Below the pieces are notes generated by a model that made no database searches, was not told the origin of the DNA, and saw nothing but the letters and a program-made list of their open reading frames with translations. A stretch of 64,000 nucleotides of DNA, from contig CAKPMX010000003.1 in the NCBI GenBank assembly GCA_934168205.1, positions 68,902-132,901 of the forward strand, given 5' to 3'. The translations under genes and the position numbers were made by a program. This stretch comes from an uncultured Bacilli bacterium. Lineage in GTDB: Bacteria; Bacillota_I; Bacilli_A; RF39; UBA660. Each line of letters opens with the position of its first letter. Position 1 is the stretch's first letter. Of this stretch, positions 34,788 through 43,511 are shown in pieces.

Positions 34788-36575
34788 CTACTTTGCTATT
34801 TTATACGGTTTTTCTTTAGTACCATTTCCAGATACAATTTTACAATCTTTATTTAAATATCCAGTAACTCTTGTTCCTGCACTTTCCACTTCTATTGGAG
34901 CATCATAATAAATTACTCCTATTTCAGAAACCATGTACTCAAAATTTTCCTTTTGTGATGAATTTATAAGCCAGTAGCTCAATAAATTATTGGAATTTCT
35001 AGCGCTATATAAATCATACATATCTGGTGCATGGAATTTAACTTTATACTTCTTTTTTGTTGTTTCTTTATTGTATTTAGCTAAGCTTTTATATATTGGT
35101 ACTTCTATTTCTGTTTTGACAAAATATTTTTCATCCATTGTATCTGCTGCTTTTTGATTTATTTTGTATCCAACATTTCCTTTTTGATTAGGATTATATA
35201 TTTTATTAGTTATATTATCATCATAGCTAATTCTTTCCTCACCAGCTATTGGAACATTTGAATTTGATACAACTTTTACAGTGCCAGAATTTTCTGTTTC
35301 TACTATTCGCCATAACATGTTTGAATATTCTATATATTCACCTGAGTATCTAGTGTTTAAACTCTCATCTGTTTTACCAGTTTTCATATCTTCTATTTGA
35401 TAAGGGTTATTTTCTGTGCCTGTTCCCGAAGTAATTAAATTTGAACCTTTAATAGTTATCACTGGTCTAATTCCAAAGTTATAATCTTTTGAAAATTCCA
35501 TGTATTTGGAATTATTATTATTAATAAAAGCACTTCTTGTTGTCCAGCTTTCTTTATCTGTTTTAGTATTAGCTAGCCAAACTATTGTGTCTGGATATAG
35601 ATAACTTCTACCTGTATTGGCATCCACACTGTTATTTACATCTTCTACTGATAAAATGTAAACATCTTTTTCTTTTGTATATGATGAACATTTCTTAGTA
35701 GTTGTATCTGTTACTTTGTCATTGCAATATTTTGTTTTTACAATGTATTCTTTTGAACTATCAGCTAAGTGATCATAGTAATATTCTAGCCATTGGTCTA
35801 ATCCTGAATAGTTAACATTTGAAACATCTTCAGCTGCTACTATTTTTACATTACCATTTTCTACACTAACAATTCTAAATAAGTTCCCAGAAAATCTAAT
35901 GTAGTTATTTTCAATAGCTCCTGTATATACTCCTGTATTGTTTGTGTCTTTTTTTATAGTATGTTCTAGTTCTTGTACTACTTTTACAGTTCTTACTTTT
36001 TCTGTTTTATTTTTAAAACTATCTAGTGCTGTATAAGTAACTTTATAAGTACCAATTTTTGATGTATCAACTTTACTAGAGTCTATAGTAACATCTTTAA
36101 CATCCATTTTTCCATCGGTATTGTCTACTACTTTTTTAACACCAAGTTCTTCATATTTTTCATCTTTGTTTATAGTTATTTCATCTTTACCATTTAAAGT
36201 AATTGTAGGGCCTTTATGATCTGTTGTTGATTTTAAAACTCCACATTCTAGATAAGCATAATATTTATATCCTGAATTTGTGTGTTTTACTTTTACCCAG
36301 CTTTCAGTTATTGAACAAGGTTCTTTACTGAATGGAACATAAAAATCCTTATCAATATAGCTTTCTCGTGATAAGGTTTGTAATGTTACAGTACTTATTC
36401 TAGTTCCTGTAGGTAATTTATCTAAATTTATTTCATAATATCTTTTAGCAGCTTTTACCATTTCATTTTCGTTTTGTTTAAAAGTTATATATGGTGATAA
36501 TACTAAAAACCAAACAAATAAACCAACAATAACTACAGTAATAGTTAATCTTATTAACCTTAATTTATTTTTCAT
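34788..36575 (-). CDS. Membrane-anchored surface protein: Ig-like domain plus two DUF6273-like domains
   Basis: This 595-residue protein has a membrane segment (about 8-30) and an AAKRYYEINLDKLP helix. A Cys-pair module comes next, followed by a DUF5011-type Ig-like domain (about 118-205; GTYKVTYTALDSFKN). Two DUF6273-like domains follow, ending SGTGTENNPYQI and SGNGTKEKPYKIAK. The N-terminal module and the DUF6273-like domain are shared with the cluster's last gene (12474-13730). It is 7 bp upstream of the sortase gene. It probably displays its domains outside the wall and may be an adhesion or minor-pilus component. Confidence 0.7.
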   Translation of the reverse strand: MKNKLRLIRLTITVVIVGLFVWFLVLSPYITFKQNENEMVKAAKRYYEINLDKLPTGTRISTVTLQTLSRESYIDKDFYVPFSKEPCSITESWVKVKHTNSGYKYYAYLECGVLKSTTDHKGPTITLNGKDEITINKDEKYEELGVKKVVDNTDGKMDVKDVTIDSSKVDTSKIGTYKVTYTALDSFKNKTEKVRTVKVVQELEHTIKKDTNNTGVYTGAIENNYIRFSGNLFRIVSVENGNVKIVAAEDVSNVNYSGLDQWLEYYYDHLADSSKEYIVKTKYCNDKVTDTTTKKCSSYTKEKDVYILSVEDVNNSVDANTGRSYLYPDTIVWLANTKTDKESWTTRSAFINNNNSKYMEFSKDYNFGIRPVITIKGSNLITSGTGTENNPYQIEDMKTGKTDESLNTRYSGEYIEYSNMLWRIVETENSGTVKVVSNSNVPIAGEERISYDDNITNKIYNPNQKGNVGYKINQKAADTMDEKYFVKTEIEVPIYKSLAKYNKETTKKKYKVKFHAPDMYDLYSARNSNNLLSYWLINSSQKENFEYMVSEIGVIYYDAPIEVESAGTRVTGYLNKDCKIVSGNGTKEKPYKIAK

Positions 36576-36585
36576 ATTATTCTCC

Positions 36586-38142
36586 TTATTTTAACTTATA
36601 TATGTATTTATTGTTACGTGCGATAATTACTAATTCTATTTCTTTAGCATTGACTATATTCTCTGGTACTTTTATATAAACATATTTACCATAATATTTC
36701 ATAGTACCAATGGCATTATTAATTCTATACCCTTTTCTACCATTACTATTATCTATATAATTAATTTTACCATATTTAGATAAAAAGTCAATCATATCTT
36801 TGCCTGTAAAGTCGTTGGAAGAAAAGTCTAATTTAAGGATTTGCATACCATTTTTAGCAGTTGCTACTTTACTTACTATAGCACAAGTATCTCGATCACA
36901 TTCTTCGACGTTATAACTTGTAGTATTTCCTATTACTAAATTGTCGAAAATCACTTCCTTTTCTTCTGTTGGCATCTTAATAGTTAATACATCACCAAGA
37001 TTTACAGTTTCATTTTCTTTTATTTTTGATAAGTCTGTTATTTTTAATTTTATTTTTCTTAAATGTTTTTCATTACCATTTAATTCTTGATAGTAAAGAA
37101 CAAATCTATTAATATTTTCTTTTGCTGATACTTTGTAAATTAATAGCAAGTTAGTTTCTCTACCATTTTCCAATGTTAATTCTGATACGGTTTTGCCTAA
37201 ATCTCTAAATTGTGTTTCATACCTTTTATTTGTTGGTGAATAATTTGAGGACCTATTCATGACATGAAAACGATTTAGATTAACGGTTCTTTTTACGGAA
37301 TTGTTTTTAATGTTTAGATCGAGTATTACAAAACTAGAATTAGATGATATTTTACTTCCTTTATAATCTTTATCACTGTAATAACTATTATTGATGGTTA
37401 TTGTGTATCCATTAGTATTTATAATATCTCCTTGTCTGTAGGCTTTATTAACAACAAATATAAAGTTATAACTCTTGTAGGCAACAAAAACGATTAGTAT
37501 TATGCTTACTATTTCTACTAATAATTTGTGTTCTTGAACAAAATAACCAAGATTTCTTTTTAATCTTTTTGCAGTTCTTCTTATACTTTCTTTATCTATA
37601 TCAATATTAATTTCTATTTCTTCGCGGTCTGACTCTGAGAGTTCTAGATATTCTTTGTCAGTTTTAAAGTCGAATTTTTTTAAGTCCACACCAAGAATTC
37701 TTATTCCTAATAAGATAAATGTTGCATATTGTGGTATTGTTAAAATAAAGATAACATCTCTTATAGCTCTTATTGTTGTTGTTTCTGAACTTCCAGTGTA
37801 ACTATTAAAATATCCAGCTGTAAATATGAATGTAAGGAATAAGACTGTATACTCTATTGCTGGTAACAAATATGTTTTCCATGGCTTATCCTTGTGTTTT
37901 AATAATATGATTAGTGCTACACTTGATGCTATTAATAGAATTAATGCAAGCATAGGTACAAAACCAGTGTATTTAGATATTGGTTCATTATAAGAATCAT
38001 AGCTGAATAAATCCATGAATTCATTTATGAATGAACTCAAAGTAATTGTTTTGTAATAAATAAACGCACATAATAAAAACATGAATATATGTATTTTTCT
38101 AAAGTTTTTAATTAGAAATGCATATGGTTTTCTTATAATCAC
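36586..38142 (-). CDS. Polytopic membrane protein with DUF4352-like extracytoplasmic domain
   Basis: This protein has about 518 residues. Four membrane segments fill the first about 160 residues, and a fifth lies near 210-225 (LVEIVSIILIVFVAYKSYNF). A beta-rich domain follows whose ITINNSYYSD and SFVILDLNIKNNS resemble DUF4352. A C-terminal region has one Cys pair (ECDRDTC). I choose the GTG at 38142, nine bases after AGGAG. A TTG nearer that site would have no spacing. It is the first gene behind the promoter at 38175-38203 and probably opens the surface-protein end of the cluster. Confidence 0.65.
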   Translation of the reverse strand: MIIRKPYAFLIKNFRKIHIFMFLLCAFIYYKTITLSSFINEFMDLFSYDSYNEPISKYTGFVPMLALILLIASSVALIILLKHKDKPWKTYLLPAIEYTVLFLTFIFTAGYFNSYTGSSETTTIRAIRDVIFILTIPQYATFILLGIRILGVDLKKFDFKTDKEYLELSESDREEIEINIDIDKESIRRTAKRLKRNLGYFVQEHKLLVEIVSIILIVFVAYKSYNFIFVVNKAYRQGDIINTNGYTITINNSYYSDKDYKGSKISSNSSFVILDLNIKNNSVKRTVNLNRFHVMNRSSNYSPTNKRYETQFRDLGKTVSELTLENGRETNLLLIYKVSAKENINRFVLYYQELNGNEKHLRKIKLKITDLSKIKENETVNLGDVLTIKMPTEEKEVIFDNLVIGNTTSYNVEECDRDTCAIVSKVATAKNGMQILKLDFSSNDFTGKDMIDFLSKYGKINYIDNSNGRKGYRINNAIGTMKYYGKYVYIKVPENIVNAKEIELVIIARNNKYIYKLK

Positions 38143-38174
38143 GGTTATCAACTCCTATTATCCTATTCTTTTTA

Positions 38175-38203
38175 AGTATACAATACTTTGTTATAAAGGT
38201 CAA
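38175..38203 (-). promoter_or_regulatory. Sigma-A-type promoter at the head of the secretion cluster
   Basis: On the minus strand TTGACC (38198-38203), a 17-bp spacer and TATACT (38175-38180) lie about 30 bp before the first cluster gene. Confidence 0.7.
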
Positions 38204-38260
38204 AAAAAAGTTCACGAAATGTGAACTTAATACAAGCTAATTTTTAGCTCGTATTTTATA
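38204..38260 (-). terminator. Tandem terminator hairpins after the serpin gene
   Basis: On the minus strand ATACGAGCTAA/TTAGCTTGTAT and then AAGTTCAC/GTGAACTT form two hairpins. The second is followed by TTTTTTTT. They isolate the serpin gene from the secretion cluster. Confidence 0.75.
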
Positions 38261-38272
38261 GCATTTTAAGTA

Positions 38273-39961
38273 TTAAGCATTTGTTGGATTATATACTGTA
38301 CCAGTAAACCATACTTCTCCAGTATCTTTATCTCTGATTATATACATATATGGTTTATCAAATGTTAAATCTATTGTTACAACTGGGACATCAAATAGAT
38401 AATCAAAACCACCAGCAGTAGATCCAAAACCACCCATTACTGTTGCGGCAGCTGCTTTAATACCATCGTTTGAGAATTCAATATTAGCTTTATGTATAGC
38501 ACTATCTATATATGCGCCAGTAGCTATTTCTGATAAATCTGATTTATCTTTATCAAATATATTTGTTATACCTAATGCTTTTAAATCATCAACTAGTTGT
38601 AATTCATATTCATATTTAAATAATGGTATTTTGCCAGTTATTTGAGTGACTTTTCCTTTTTCAAAGTTATTTAATTCTATTGTTTTTAAATTACTGATGA
38701 TATTGTTGACTTTCTTAGCGTTAGTATTTTTTATGTAATCAGTTAAGCTTTCATTAGTTGGCATAATTCCAACATATTCTAAAGTAGTACCATTGTATGT
38801 CTTTAAGTCTTTAGCGAATGATTTTACATTATCGTCTATATAGAAGTAATAATCAGTTGATGTATCTACTCTTTTATAATTAGAATCTAATTGTTCAATA
38901 AATTTTTCAACATATTTATCTACATCTAACTCATTACTCATTTTTGCATATTCATAACTTTCTGGATCTTTTAGCCAGTCAGTATAAGCATCTGTGATAG
39001 TCTTTTTAATATTATCTCTTCCTAGAGTGCTTACGATGTCATAATTATTAATTGATGAACCAAATTCTACTGAATCAACCTCTTGTCCATTGAAGTTTAC
39101 TTTTTCATATGTACTTTCAATTAATGGTATTGAAGTTGAATATTTTTCATGGTCATAATCAACACTATATCGATCGCGATAGTTGTTTGTTGTTGCTTGA
39201 ATCTTTTTATTCCATTCCATATCGATTGCTAAAGCATTTATCAAGAAGAAATATTTATCTTTTACAGTTTTATCATCTAATATATTATTAACTAAATTAA
39301 ATGTTTTATTACTAACCCAGCTATTAATAGTATTAGCACTTGTAAAGTCATCATATATTACTTCAGCATTGTATTTATTATTTAGATTTTTAGCATAGCT
39401 TTCTTTTACTTGATTTTTGTATGTGTTGTTGATAAATACTGCATTCGCAAATGACATATTGTTACTATTAACATATTTATTTGATTTATATCCACCAATG
39501 ATGTCATCAATTTGTTCTTTTGTAGAACCTTTTGCTCCTTCACTAAGCATTGCTAAAGCATATTTTATTGATAATGGGCTATATAGCTTATTCTTTTCAC
39601 CTGATTCTAGCATTAAAAATGCTAAGTCAAAGTCTTCTATAGAATTTCCTGACATCCTATATGCTGATACTTTCTTTGGCTCATTAGATATTACATCTTT
39701 TTTGTTGTCTTTATTGCCTTTTGTTAAGACAAAATATGTGCCAAGTAATGCTAATAAAACTATAATGATAATAATTACTGCGAAGTTTTTATTTTTCTTT
39801 TTTGGCTTTTCTTCTTTTGATGTTCCGCTTTTTGTTGCTTCATTATTTTCTACACTTGTTTTTTCCTCGTTTTCTTCTGTTTCTTTTACTACTACTTCAT
39901 TTTCTACATTAGTGTTTTCTTTAGTTTCTAATGTCTCATTTTTGTTTTCGTTATTTTCCAT
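38273..39961 (-). CDS. Membrane-anchored serpin (serine/cysteine protease inhibitor)
   Basis: This 562-residue protein has an acidic, Asn/Glu/Lys-rich cytoplasmic head (1-50), a membrane segment (60-80) and a serpin fold outside. Serpin signatures are LYSPLSIKYALAMLSEGAKG, the reactive-loop hinge GIKAAAATV (500-508) and the closing KPYMYIIRDKDTGEVWFTG. The small-residue hinge (AAAAT) is the type needed for inhibitory loop insertion. The loop that follows is Gly-rich (MGGFGSTAGGF) and the P1 residue cannot be fixed. Bacterial serpins from gut species can inhibit host or neighbour proteases. A membrane tether is unusual. GGTGAG precedes the ATG. Confidence 0.9.
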   Translation of the reverse strand: MENNENKNETLETKENTNVENEVVVKETEENEEKTSVENNEATKSGTSKEEKPKKKNKNFAVIIIIIVLLALLGTYFVLTKGNKDNKKDVISNEPKKVSAYRMSGNSIEDFDLAFLMLESGEKNKLYSPLSIKYALAMLSEGAKGSTKEQIDDIIGGYKSNKYVNSNNMSFANAVFINNTYKNQVKESYAKNLNNKYNAEVIYDDFTSANTINSWVSNKTFNLVNNILDDKTVKDKYFFLINALAIDMEWNKKIQATTNNYRDRYSVDYDHEKYSTSIPLIESTYEKVNFNGQEVDSVEFGSSINNYDIVSTLGRDNIKKTITDAYTDWLKDPESYEYAKMSNELDVDKYVEKFIEQLDSNYKRVDTSTDYYFYIDDNVKSFAKDLKTYNGTTLEYVGIMPTNESLTDYIKNTNAKKVNNIISNLKTIELNNFEKGKVTQITGKIPLFKYEYELQLVDDLKALGITNIFDKDKSDLSEIATGAYIDSAIHKANIEFSNDGIKAAAATVMGGFGSTAGGFDYLFDVPVVTIDLTFDKPYMYIIRDKDTGEVWFTGTVYNPTNA

Positions 39962-40032
39962 AACTAGTATCTCACCTACCTTAAATAAATATTATACTTT
40001 ATTAGTGAAAAACGCAATATAAAATTAAAAAA

Positions 40033-40053
40033 AAACAGTCATCTTGACTGCTA
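40033..40053 (-). terminator. Terminator after greA
   Basis: On the minus strand CAGTCA-AGA-TGACTG is followed by nine T, directly after the greA stop. Confidence 0.75.
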
Positions 40054-40054
40054 A

Positions 40055-40525
40055 TTATTTTATTTCGATTATTTCTATTTCGTAAGACCCATTTGGACTT
40101 TCTACTGTTACGACATCGCCAACTTTATGATCAAATAAGGCTTTAGCAATTGGACTTTCATTAGAAATTCGACTTTCAAAAGGATCTGCCTCTTGACTAC
40201 CAACGATTTTATATTCATCTTCTTCGTCATCATCAACATATTTAATAGCTACGGTATTTCCGATACCTACTTTATCTTTTGAAACTTCACTAATAATTGA
40301 AACGTTTTCTAGCATTTTCTCTAATTGCTTTATTCTACCTTCAATTTGAGCTTGTTCATTACGAGCAGCATCATATTCAGCATTTTCTGATAAGTCTCCT
40401 AGAGATCTAGCCTCTTTAATAGCTTGAATATTTTCTGGCCTTCTTACGTTTATTAAATTATCTAATTCATTTTTTAATTCATCCAAACCTTCTTGGGTTA
40501 AATATACTGTGTTTTTATTTCCCAT
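40055..40525 (-). CDS. greA: Transcription elongation factor GreA
   Basis: This 156-residue protein has the N-terminal coiled coil with the acidic tip ARSLGDLSENAEYDAARNEQ at 38-57 and a C-terminal FKBP-like domain (about 80-156; VGDVVTVESPNGSYEI). GreA rescues backtracked RNA polymerase by stimulating transcript cleavage. Length is normal. GAGGTGA precedes the ATG. In B. subtilis greA lies just after the yrrK-yrrO block. Here the same block ends about 3 kb upstream with other genes in between. Confidence 0.97.
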   Translation of the reverse strand: MGNKNTVYLTQEGLDELKNELDNLINVRRPENIQAIKEARSLGDLSENAEYDAARNEQAQIEGRIKQLEKMLENVSIISEVSKDKVGIGNTVAIKYVDDDEEDEYKIVGSQEADPFESRISNESPIAKALFDHKVGDVVTVESPNGSYEIEIIEIK

Positions 40526-40562
40526 GTGTTATCACCTCATTAAATGTTTAATACAAGTTTAC

Positions 40563-40581
40563 GTTGAATACTAGATTCAAC
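40563..40581. repeat. Inverted repeat in the greA upstream region
   Basis: GTTGAAT-ACTAG-ATTCAAC is a perfect 7-5-7 inverted repeat 38 bp upstream of greA. It overlaps a weak -35 candidate (TTGAAT). It could be an operator or an RNA hairpin in the leader. Confidence 0.45.
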
Positions 40582-40636
40582 TTGCGATAGTATATCACAC
40601 TTTTTTTGTTTTAGCAATATGCTAATTTTTGTATTT

Positions 40637-41266
40637 TTAATCAGTCTCTTTTTTGGTCATTTGTTTACAATAGACTTTTTCTCTTGAAATATTTTTATTT
40701 ATTTTTCTTAAGTCTTCTGTTGTATAATGATCAGAATTAATAATACTAAAAGGAGCTTTAGAGTTTCTAATAAATTCAGCAAGACTCTTTCTAACTCCAA
40801 GTAGTGCATGTGGATAATCACTAATGTTTTCTAGGTCTTCTCTCATAAAACTTCGTAACTCTAACTTTTCTATTTCTTTTAGTTTTTCAGCATTGATATA
40901 AGCAAATACACTACCAGTCATGAGACCAATAATTATTGTTGCCCCTGTCGTTATAATTATTTGTTCAAATGTTGAATTCAATATATTAGCACCAAGTTCT
41001 TCTACTATCAAAGCTGCTAATGTTGTTCCAGCAAGAGTTGAAACAATTGTTTTCGCTCCCTTACTTTCAAAATACATTTTGTCATCTTTTGCTTCTTGGG
41101 CTTGTAATTCCATTATATCAATAACTGTCTTCAGGTTGTCTTCACTACTCTCATAACCAGTATATACTGTTCCATCAGCAAATTTTATACTGAATGTTTC
41201 TCCATTATCAATTATTTCTGTTATATAGGTATGTTTATCATTTTTATTTTTACCAAGATATAGCAT
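40637..41266 (-). CDS. Unknown protein, tandem paralogue B (209 aa)
   Basis: This 209-residue protein has a short beta-rich N-terminal domain (FSIKFADGTVYTGYES), a central pair of hydrophobic segments (about 72-125) and a hydrophilic C-terminal domain with DLENISDYPHALLGVRKSLAEF and REKVYCKQ. It is clearly a duplicate of the gene at 41318, with the same length and conserved ends but a diverged hydrophobic middle. I do not recognise the family. GGGAG precedes the ATG. Both copies face the same way, 51 bp apart, between the dNTPase gene and greA. Confidence 0.7.
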   Translation of the reverse strand: MLYLGKNKNDKHTYITEIIDNGETFSIKFADGTVYTGYESSEDNLKTVIDIMELQAQEAKDDKMYFESKGAKTIVSTLAGTTLAALIVEELGANILNSTFEQIIITTGATIIIGLMTGSVFAYINAEKLKEIEKLELRSFMREDLENISDYPHALLGVRKSLAEFIRNSKAPFSIINSDHYTTEDLRKINKNISREKVYCKQMTKKETD

Positions 41267-41317
41267 CTTAATACTCCCTTCAAAAAACAGGAAATTACGT
41301 TATAAGTTGTTAATCTT

Positions 41318-41947
41318 TTATTTTACTGATTTTAATTGATAAACTTTTTCTCTTTCAACATTTTGACTTATTTTTATTAAATCTTTTGTTGTGTATTCTT
41401 CAGAATGAATTGCTCCAAATGGATTATCAAAACTACTTACTAATTCTTGAACACGACTTCTAACACCAGTTAAAGCATGTGGATAATCGCTAATGTTTTC
41501 TAAATCTTCGTTCATTGAATCACGTAGCTTAAATTTCTTAATTTCGGCTATTTTTTTAGCATTTACCGCAATATGTTTTAAACCAATGAGAGTACCAGCT
41601 CCAATAGTTATTCCTGTTGCTGTTACTACATGTTCAGGACTTACGGATGAAAATGTGTCGCATAAAGCTGTGCCAAGTAATTGAACAGCATATGCACCAG
41701 CTGTAGTTCCAGCTATTGTTGCAGTAGCATTAAGTCCAACTAACCCTTTATAATATCCTTCTAATTCAGTAGCATCTTCAGCTTGTGCTTCCATAGCATC
41801 ACTAACTGTATTTAAATTTTCTTCAGTCTTTGCATATCCATCATATATTGTTCCATCTGCAAACTTTATACTGAAAGTATCTCCATTATCAATTACTGAT
41901 ACGATATATTTGTGTTTATCTGCTTTGTTTTTACTAAGATATTGCAT
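41318..41947 (-). CDS. Unknown protein, tandem paralogue A (209 aa)
   Basis: The layout is the same as that of the following gene: KYIVSVIDNGDTFSIKFADG at the N-terminus, hydrophobic middle (about 70-125) and a C-terminal DLENISDYPHALTGVR then REKVYQLK. The middle segments differ strongly between copies while both ends are conserved. That suggests the soluble ends carry the shared function, with the membrane part free to drift. A GGGAG site precedes the ATG. The function is unknown and no catalytic motif is visible. Confidence 0.7.
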   Translation of the reverse strand: MQYLSKNKADKHKYIVSVIDNGDTFSIKFADGTIYDGYAKTEENLNTVSDAMEAQAEDATELEGYYKGLVGLNATATIAGTTAGAYAVQLLGTALCDTFSSVSPEHVVTATGITIGAGTLIGLKHIAVNAKKIAEIKKFKLRDSMNEDLENISDYPHALTGVRSRVQELVSSFDNPFGAIHSEEYTTKDLIKISQNVEREKVYQLKSVK

Positions 41948-42012
41948 ATCTTTCCACTCCCTTCAAAAGTAGGCATATTATATCACAAGTTGTCATTTTT
42001 TGCAAGATATTT

Positions 42013-43137
42013 CTACTTTTCTATTTCTTCTAGAAATAATTCATCAGTCATGCCAGCGATAAAATCTATTATTTTACGCTTTGATGATGTTTCTTCTAAA
42101 TACTTTGAACTTTGATTATTTAAGAATATTTTATAGATAATACTTTCAGTATTATTATTTTCTATATCAGATAAATATCTGTTGTATATACTATTCATAC
42201 CTTTTCTATAATATTCTATTTCTTCTTTAGTTAAGCTCTTACTATAAATATTTTCATAATTAAATTTCTTTAAATCATTTAAGGCTTCAAAGACCTTTTT
42301 ACTCATTGTAATATATGGCTTATCTACACTATTATCAATAATATCTGTTACGATAGTATTTATTATATCTCTATTGTCATTACCTAAAACTGCAGTAATT
42401 GTTCTTGGTAAATCTTCTCTATTAAATAAATCTAAGTTAATGGCGTCTTCTATATCTCTACCAATGTAGCCTACTATATCACTGATACGTACAACACAGC
42501 CTTCTAAAGTCATAGGACGATTTTTGACTGATGCTTTTAAATCTTTATATGAATCTTGATATTGTTTTAAAAATTCTTCTTTTGTTTTCTTTGTGTCTGG
42601 CTCATATTTATTAGATAGTAATTCTCCATTATGACACATTATACCGTCTAGCACTTGTACGGATAAGTTTAATCCTTTTCCATTATTTTCTACATACATA
42701 TAATGTCTTACACCTTGGATATTATGAGCAAAGTATTCATTTAGCTCTCGTAAAGATATTTCATTTAAAATAGCTTCACCTGCATGGCCTAATGGAGTAT
42801 GACCTATATCATGACCTAGTGCTATAGCTTCTATTAAATCAGTGTTTAAACCTAGTCCCCTTCCTATAGTTCTAGCAATTTTACTAACTAATTGGACATG
42901 AGTCATTCTTTTTGATATATGATCATTATGTTTAAAAGAATATACTTGAGTCTTATCTAGATATCTTGTATAACTTAGGGCATGAATAATTCTATCTATA
43001 TCTCTAAAGAATGAAGTTCTAATATCATTATCTGATATTTCTTCAAAACGAATAGCATCTTTACTTTTTGTTGCATATTTTGTATATATTTCTTCTTGTT
43101 TTTGAAAATTTCTTTTTATGACTTCTAGGTTTTTCAT
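42013..43137 (-). CDS. HD-domain deoxynucleoside triphosphate triphosphohydrolase
   Basis: This 374-residue protein has the dGTPase-type HD signature. SKRMTHVQLVSKIARTIGRG supplies the first His, ALGHDIGHTPLGHAGE the HD pair, and later RISDIVGYIGRDIEDA the final Asp. Enzymes of this family remove triphosphate from dNTPs and adjust nucleotide pools. Substrate preference cannot be read from the sequence. AGAGG precedes the ATG. The previous gene ends 3 bp away, so it is probably at the distal end of the tRNA-hydroxylation operon. Confidence 0.88.
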   Translation of the reverse strand: MKNLEVIKRNFQKQEEIYTKYATKSKDAIRFEEISDNDIRTSFFRDIDRIIHALSYTRYLDKTQVYSFKHNDHISKRMTHVQLVSKIARTIGRGLGLNTDLIEAIALGHDIGHTPLGHAGEAILNEISLRELNEYFAHNIQGVRHYMYVENNGKGLNLSVQVLDGIMCHNGELLSNKYEPDTKKTKEEFLKQYQDSYKDLKASVKNRPMTLEGCVVRISDIVGYIGRDIEDAINLDLFNREDLPRTITAVLGNDNRDIINTIVTDIIDNSVDKPYITMSKKVFEALNDLKKFNYENIYSKSLTKEEIEYYRKGMNSIYNRYLSDIENNNTESIIYKIFLNNQSSKYLEETSSKRKIIDFIAGMTDELFLEEIEK

Positions 43138-43140
43138 AAA

Positions 43141-43506
43141 TTATCCTCTTTTAATTTTACGAGCTTTTGACATAGCTTTTTTTCTTTGTTCTTTAGTAAC
43201 TATTTCATCAGCTATTGGCTTAAATGGATTGTTTTCATATTCGTCTACATAGGCAATTACTTCTTCTGGTGTTGCGACTGTATTTTTATTTATTTCACTC
43301 TTATTTACAAAAACATAATGACCTGTTCTTGCTATATCAGCAGCAACAATTCCAGATGGCACTATACTATGAATACAGTCCATTTCTACACCTGAAACAA
43401 CTTCTTTTACTCCAAGCAAATTCTTTTCAACAATTACTTTTCCTACTCTTCTTGCTTGACCTTCTTTCATTTCAAATACATCTGTTTTATAAAATTTCTT
43501 TTCCAT
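43141..43506 (-). CDS. Conserved protein of unknown function (121 aa)
   Basis: This 121-residue soluble protein opens KKFYKTDVFEMKEGQARRVG and ends in a basic patch (KEQRKKAMSKARKIKRG). Middle sequence: MDCIHSIVPSGIVAADIARTG. No membrane segment or catalytic motif is visible, and I do not recognise the family. AAAGGAGG precedes the ATG. It lies 5 bp after trhP2 and 3 bp before the HD-domain gene, so it is co-transcribed with both. Confidence 0.65.
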   Translation of the reverse strand: MEKKFYKTDVFEMKEGQARRVGKVIVEKNLLGVKEVVSGVEMDCIHSIVPSGIVAADIARTGHYVFVNKSEINKNTVATPEEVIAYVDEYENNPFKPIADEIVTKEQRKKAMSKARKIKRG

Positions 43507-43511
43507 ATATA

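Noticed and set aside
31138..36575. LPxTG sorting motif in the sortase neighbours
   Set aside because: I read the C-termini and found neither LPxTG-like nor NPxTN-like motifs followed by a hydrophobic anchor.
12474..38142. Ordinary integrative conjugative element
   Set aside because: There is no relaxase, integrase, excisionase or flanking repeat in or next to the cluster. The serine recombinase is about 23 kb away, on the other strand, with housekeeping genes in between.
40611..40625. Hairpin TTAGCA-ATA-TGCTAA as a terminator
   Set aside because: The T run is on the plus side, where no plus-strand gene exists. On the minus strand no T run follows the stem.
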